This document shows, in pieces, positions 59,817-64,000 of a stretch of DNA of 64,000 bases (positions are counted from its first letter, which is position 1; each line of letters starts with the position of its first letter). This DNA is from Endocalyx cinctus (taxonomy: Eukaryota; Ascomycota; Sordariomycetes; Amphisphaeriales; Apiosporaceae), in the NCBI GenBank assembly GCA_001600455.1, contig BCKC01000003.1, positions 124,001-188,000 of the forward strand. Reading direction: 5' to 3'. A program made the position numbers and the translations under genes. The notes under the pieces were generated by a model. That model saw only the letters and a list, made by a program, of their open reading frames with translations, searched no databases and was not told where the DNA came from.

Positions 59817-62800
59817 TTACGAGAATTTGCCGACGATGCCTCCAAACAGCATCTTTCTCTTTTGCTGATTCACAAATTTTCCGACGTCGTCAGCCCACTT
59901 CTGGCTGGTTTCGGCGGTTGAATCCATGCTATCGCTCATGAGACTCAGCTTCTCCGTCCTCTCGTTCATCTGTCGGGTAAGGTAATCGCCCCAACCCTCT
60001 TGTTCCTGGTTAGTGGGACTGGAGGGCCCAGCTCGTGCGTCGCGTTCCATGGCAGCCGTGGCCGAGAGCATGCGCTTGCTCGGCGGCCTATCCGGTCCAC
60101 CGATGAGGAGGTCGAGGTCCGCCGGCGACACGTACTGGGTCCCCGATATCCATTGAACGTTCGAAATGGTAGGTCGGGGAGGCATAGCTAAATCGGGGTT
60201 GATGAGCTTGTCGGCCGTGTTCTCGAGTCCCTTCCCTAGTCCCCAAACTTGTAAAACGGCAATTTCGGATGGTCCCGTCCAGCAGAATAATTCTCCATCT
60301 TCTGTCACGGCAGAATTCGATGCTCGATTACCGTCCATCATAGGCAACGGAGCACTTCCTAATTCTTTAAGGCCTGGAAGGCTGAAGGCCCGTGTAGTCC
60401 GGTCTCCGAAGACACCTACGAGTGCCATGCCATGTAGCTCGAATTCTGTTACAGCAGCAGCATCGCAGAGGTAGTCGTCGAAAGACTTAGACGCGCCCTT
60501 GGACGTGGCAGGCTTGAAGAGGCGAACCTCGCTTTGAGTGACTGTAGCAACGTCAGTAATTTACCTCACATAAAGGGGGTAGCGGTTATCTTACCAACGA
60601 CAAGCAAGCCATTGACATGTTTTCCCTCCCTCAGACCTGCAACAATGTGGCCAGTGGCGAGCGCAGGCTTACCGGTGTCCGCTATTATCGGACATATACT
60701 CACCACCTTATCATTCAGATTGGCTACCCCGGCCGGTGTCGCATTGTAGCTATTTCCAGAAGGTAGCAGTTTGAATGTGATCACCTTCCCTAGGTTAGTG
60801 CCAACAAAGCAGCAAATACTCGAGTATTTGTCGTCATCAAGGGTCATAACGCCAAATTCGATCACCACCGGCCATTCCTTGCTCGTCGACGCACTGGAAC
60901 GACTTCTTAAAAACGATGACCGCTTATCCTGCTTGACAAACTCGGTCATCGAGGAGTGGAACATGACTGAAGGTCCTCGAAGGTCAAGGATGCTCAGAAA
61001 TCCGTTTTCGGATCCGACAGCAAGAAATCCTGCGTCGCACATTTTGATAGCGCTGATAGAACCCTGCATCATCTCGTAAAGAGAGTGTGGCATCAGACCA
61101 CTCTTCAGCGAGGGTTCTGCCCTGGAGCTGATATCGGTGATTCCACCGGGGTTTGACTTGATCTCTTGAGTGGATTTCTGGCCAAAATTCTTGTTTCCAT
61201 CCCATCTGTAAAGCACAACCTCACCTCTGCTAGTACCGACAGCGAATTCACCAGTTGTAGAAGCCAAGCTCATGGCCGTCACGCTCACATCATCGTATCG
61301 ATCAAGAGCACGAGCGACGTCGACTTGCAACTGGGTAGGGTTCTCCACCTCGTCTCCATGGCCGACATCCCAAATACGGACAGTGCTATCAGCATGAGCG
61401 ACCTGAACGACGGTACGGCCTTCGAACCGCCTACGTGGACGGGGTGCTTCAGCCCCTCCTTTCAGAATTAGCTCTCCTTGAGTTCTGTTCTCCACCATTC
61501 CCAACCACCTATCCCGATCCATGGTGGTGACGGCAATTTTATTTGCGAATGGATGAACGAAAGATAACGATGGGTGGAGTTGGTTCGTAGGGGAAATTGG
61601 ATATCCGCTCGGAAAACTCAGGGTGATAAATTCTCCAGAAGAGAGTAGAGCCAATACAGCGAGAGGATCCTGGGCCCCAGCAAAATGAGGAGATAAACGA
61701 GGTATCAAGATGAAATCAGAAACTTCGGCACCTGCGGGCGTCTCTAAGGTACTCGTGCGTTTCCCTTTCGTGTAGTCGGACAGGATTTGCCAGGAAGATG
61801 TGGCATAGTTTGGCGTGATTCCTAATTCAATGAAGGTCAGTCCGTTCGGAGGACTGCTCAGCGGCTGGCCGCCGGCTATAAGCAGACCAGTATCTTCTGG
61901 GTTTTGTTTACAGCACCAGGCAATGCGTAGATAGGGATGTTTGGGTACCGAGATCCCATGGCTGGGAACGGGCTCGTGAACATTCATGTCAGAAATGGTG
62001 CGAGCCGTGACTATACGGCCATCTTTCCCGGCATCCCAAAATACTAAACTCCCATCGTCATGCGCAGTCAATACGAAGGTTCCGGTGGGGTGCCATAGAG
62101 CATGCGTGAGTCTCGGTTTTCTCAGGGAGTCAACAGCGCTACCGCTGCCTCCCGGTGCACCGGGGGGTACTTGATATTCAAAGAATCTTGTCGGTTGGTT
62201 CTGTTTGAAGGAATAGATAGCAGCGCCATGACTATATCCAATCAAAAGTTTGCCTACGTCTCTCGGGTGCAACTGCAAGGAAACGAGGGTGACCATCTTC
62301 GCTCTAGGATCCTTTTCGACAAAAAAGTTGGGAAGTCTGAAATTTGAGAGACGTAATCGATCGAGGTCATAGGCATAAATTTCGCCAGTCTGAGTACCTA
62401 TGAAACACCAATCCAACATAGGATCTATAGTCACGCAGGCGACAATACCAGGGGCATGAAAGGCGGAGATGCGATCACCGGTATCTAAATCCCATATTAT
62501 AACTTCGTTCTTGGTATCTAGACTGATGAGGCGATTGGCACAGAAATGTAGGCTCGCGAATGAGCATGCTCGAAGAGGGACGAAGAACTTTTGGACGCGA
62601 CTTTGACCAAAAACAAGTATCTTTCCATGACCAAATTTCGATTCATTCGTACCAACGGCGAGAAGGGATTGAACAGGTTCGAAGGCCATACAACTATATA
62701 GAGCAAAGGCGATATGTTTGTTAGCTTTCTATCACTTGTATGGCTCCCTAGTAGTATTTTCGGTAACACATGAGACGTACCTAATCTGAGAGTTGATTCC

Positions 62801-62899
62801 ATATCTCGCACGATCATCTGGGCTAAATAGACCTGGGAGAATATTGGCAGATAGGTCATTCTGCATACCAGCCTGCTTCCCTCGAAGAAAGCTCGCCAT
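59817..62899 (-). CDS. SRO7: Sro7/Lgl-type exocytosis regulator with WD40 propellers (980 aa)
   Basis: The exons are 62781-62899, 60595-62693 and 59817-60541 (2943 nt in frame). The N-terminus reads MASFLRGKQ, then GIPQ-like INSQ, then MAFEPVQSLLAVGTNESKFG, the hallmark start of fungal Lgl proteins. Two beta-propellers follow, with WD-like units (IIWDLDTGDRISAFHAPG, VRIWDVGHGDEV). The late region has LLIGGPDRPPSKRML and a final amphipathic helical stretch (TRQMNERTEKLSLMSDSMDS...WADDVGKFVNQQKRKMLFG) that resembles an R-SNARE-like tail. In yeast, Sro7p binds the t-SNARE Sec9p and Sec4p and promotes polarised exocytosis. This makes it a housekeeping marker. The gene is complete, with no odd features. 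The symbol is given by similarity to yeast SRO7/SRO77. Confidence 0.92.
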
Positions 62900-63908
62900 G
62901 ATTGTCGCGCGCAATTAGTGAATCGGTATCGGTTCGGAATGGTATCGGTTCTGAGTATATATGAAGTTTTATTTCCAAACACATCAAAACTTCGAATAAA
63001 TCAGAAATTGTAGAGGCGCGTAACAGTTGGTTAACCTCTTCGTACATGGATATACGTCATTTTTATTAGATGGCTAACGTCAGAAAATGAATAGAGGGGC
63101 AGAGGGGCTCCGAGGGGCTTAGCTACGTTGGCCGTTTTATCCGTATTATCTAATCTAATTTCTGTACAGGCACAGGGTACAGTTACTACAGCCCTGGAGT
63201 ACTGTATTGTAGCATTATTCAGTGCTAATTATTATGTACTTACTGCCACTATGCACCGCCATACATACCCATAAAGTTTTACGTTCCCCTTTTCTACTAA
63301 TAATTATTTACAAAAAAAGGATTCTGAATAATACTGTAGGTTAGAATATAAGAACACTTAGTACCTGGTAGACACTTATAATGAACATTTCTTTATACTT
63401 GTATATATATAAATGTGTAAATCAATACAATACTTGCAAGTGCTTTAACCTAACAAAGTACCTACCTACTTAGGGTAGGTAGCTATTAAGCTACATAGGT
63501 AAGTACCTACATAGGTTTATAGGCCTGCTACCATAGTGACAGTACCTTCCTATTACCAGAAGAGCGATGCTATATGAGCTCATGAGGTCCTTGAATAATA
63601 TATATTATATAATATTTCAGATCTATACGGCTCGATGGGTAATACTTCCAGCAAAACTACCATTCTAGAACTGGTTTTATTCGTTATGTGGTTGATTATA
63701 CGGTGCTAGCCATAAGGTCATCTTCGATTACCATCTCCATCAAATACTCGCTGCATAAAGGATACTTGATTTCTTTTAACGAGAATCTTTTATTGAAAAA
63801 ATTCATTTGAGGAAGGTACAGCATATCTACCTAGACAATTGCAGCCGTAAAAGTATTACAGCCTCGTTCCCCCTTTCAATACAGCTAGGTAAAGTAATTA
63901 CCTGAGAC
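62900..63908. other. Spacer at right end with TACCTA/TAGGTA palindromes
   Basis: These 1.0 kb contain a cluster of TACCTACC/GGTAGGTA words at about 63460-63525, similar to the one at 40.1-40.6 kb, and no gene. The left part is the SRO7-like promoter. Confidence 0.5.
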
Positions 63909-64000
63909 TTACACACTCACAACCTTCTTCCCCAAGGTAGGCACCCAAGCACCTTCGATACAAACACCATACTTCTCAACCTCGTCTTGTTTATCAGATC
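63909..64000 (-). CDS. C-terminal end of a gene entering from the right
   Basis: Reading the minus strand from 64000, one frame stays open for 29 codons. It contains DEVEKYGVCIEGAWVP, and the codons before the TAA at 63909-63911 end in TLGKKVVSV. It looks coding, but too little is visible to name the family. Confidence 0.5.
   Translation of the reverse strand, partial: SDKQDEVEKYGVCIEGAWVPTLGKKVVSV

Overview
The window looks like nuclear DNA of a filamentous ascomycete (Pezizomycotina, plausibly a sordariomycete). The reasons are short spliceosomal introns with GTATGT/GTAAGT donors, CTAAC/CTAAT branch sites and YAG acceptors; single-gene transcription units with AT-rich spacers; and fungal families such as HET, NACHT/STAND, DUF1996, SRPK-like, GH3/GH43 and Sro7/Lgl. 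There is one assembly gap of 75 N at 5169-5243. I saw no rRNA, tRNA or CRISPR.

Layout. 1-3.3 kb: two minus-strand MFS transporters, the first cut by the window edge. 3.3-6.4 kb: gene-free DNA with the gap. 6.4-7.6 kb: a secreted DUF1996 protein in four exons. 10.9-13.2 kb: a protein with a fungal STAND N-terminal domain and ankyrin-like repeats. 13.2-18.0 kb: gene-free AT-rich DNA with a polypurine minisatellite. 18.0-20.1 kb: a HET-domain gene, followed by a broken GFA-type relic. 22.7-24.3 kb: a third MFS transporter, related to the one at 1.7-3.3 kb. 25.8-27.6 kb: a PNS1/choline-transporter-like gene. 28.7-29.2 kb: a small one-helix membrane protein. 29-32.5 kb: decayed DNA with a glutathione S-transferase relic. 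32.6-35.8 kb: a large HET-domain protein. 36.4-37.9 kb: a GH43 glycosidase. 38.8-39.9 kb: a SET-domain protein. 41.3-42.5 kb: a Gln/Pro-rich coiled-coil protein. 43.7-44.5 kb: a secreted Cys-rich protein. 46.2-49.2 kb: a NACHT protein (NLR type). 50.5-50.9 kb: a nucleoside deoxyribosyltransferase-like protein. 51.4-52.9 kb: a FAD oxidoreductase. 53.7-54.8 kb: an SRPK-like probable pseudokinase. 55.1-55.7 kb: a secreted or membrane mucin-like protein. 56.0-59.1 kb: a seven-exon GH3 beta-glucosidase. 59.8-62.9 kb: an Sro7/Lgl exocytosis protein. The right edge holds the 3' end of another minus-strand gene.

Genes are independent units, not operons. Functionally the window mixes housekeeping (PNS1, Sro7, SET), secreted carbohydrate metabolism (GH3, GH43, DUF1996), transport (MFS) and an unusually rich set of genes typical of fungal self/non-self recognition: two HET proteins, a STAND-ankyrin protein, a NACHT protein and a deoxyribosyltransferase-like neighbour.

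The most interesting signals are: (i) a well-supported spliceosomal twin intron ([D1,2] stwintron) in the PNS1-like gene, where only two successive excisions restore the conserved frame; (ii) a second, less certain one in the Cys-rich secreted protein gene; (iii) a separate first exon of the NACHT gene encoding a short motif that resembles HET-s-related amyloid signalling motifs; and (iv) an SRPK-like kinase lacking both the beta-3 lysine and the DFG aspartate. Direct repeats, one with clear terminal inverted repeats, bracket the NACHT gene.
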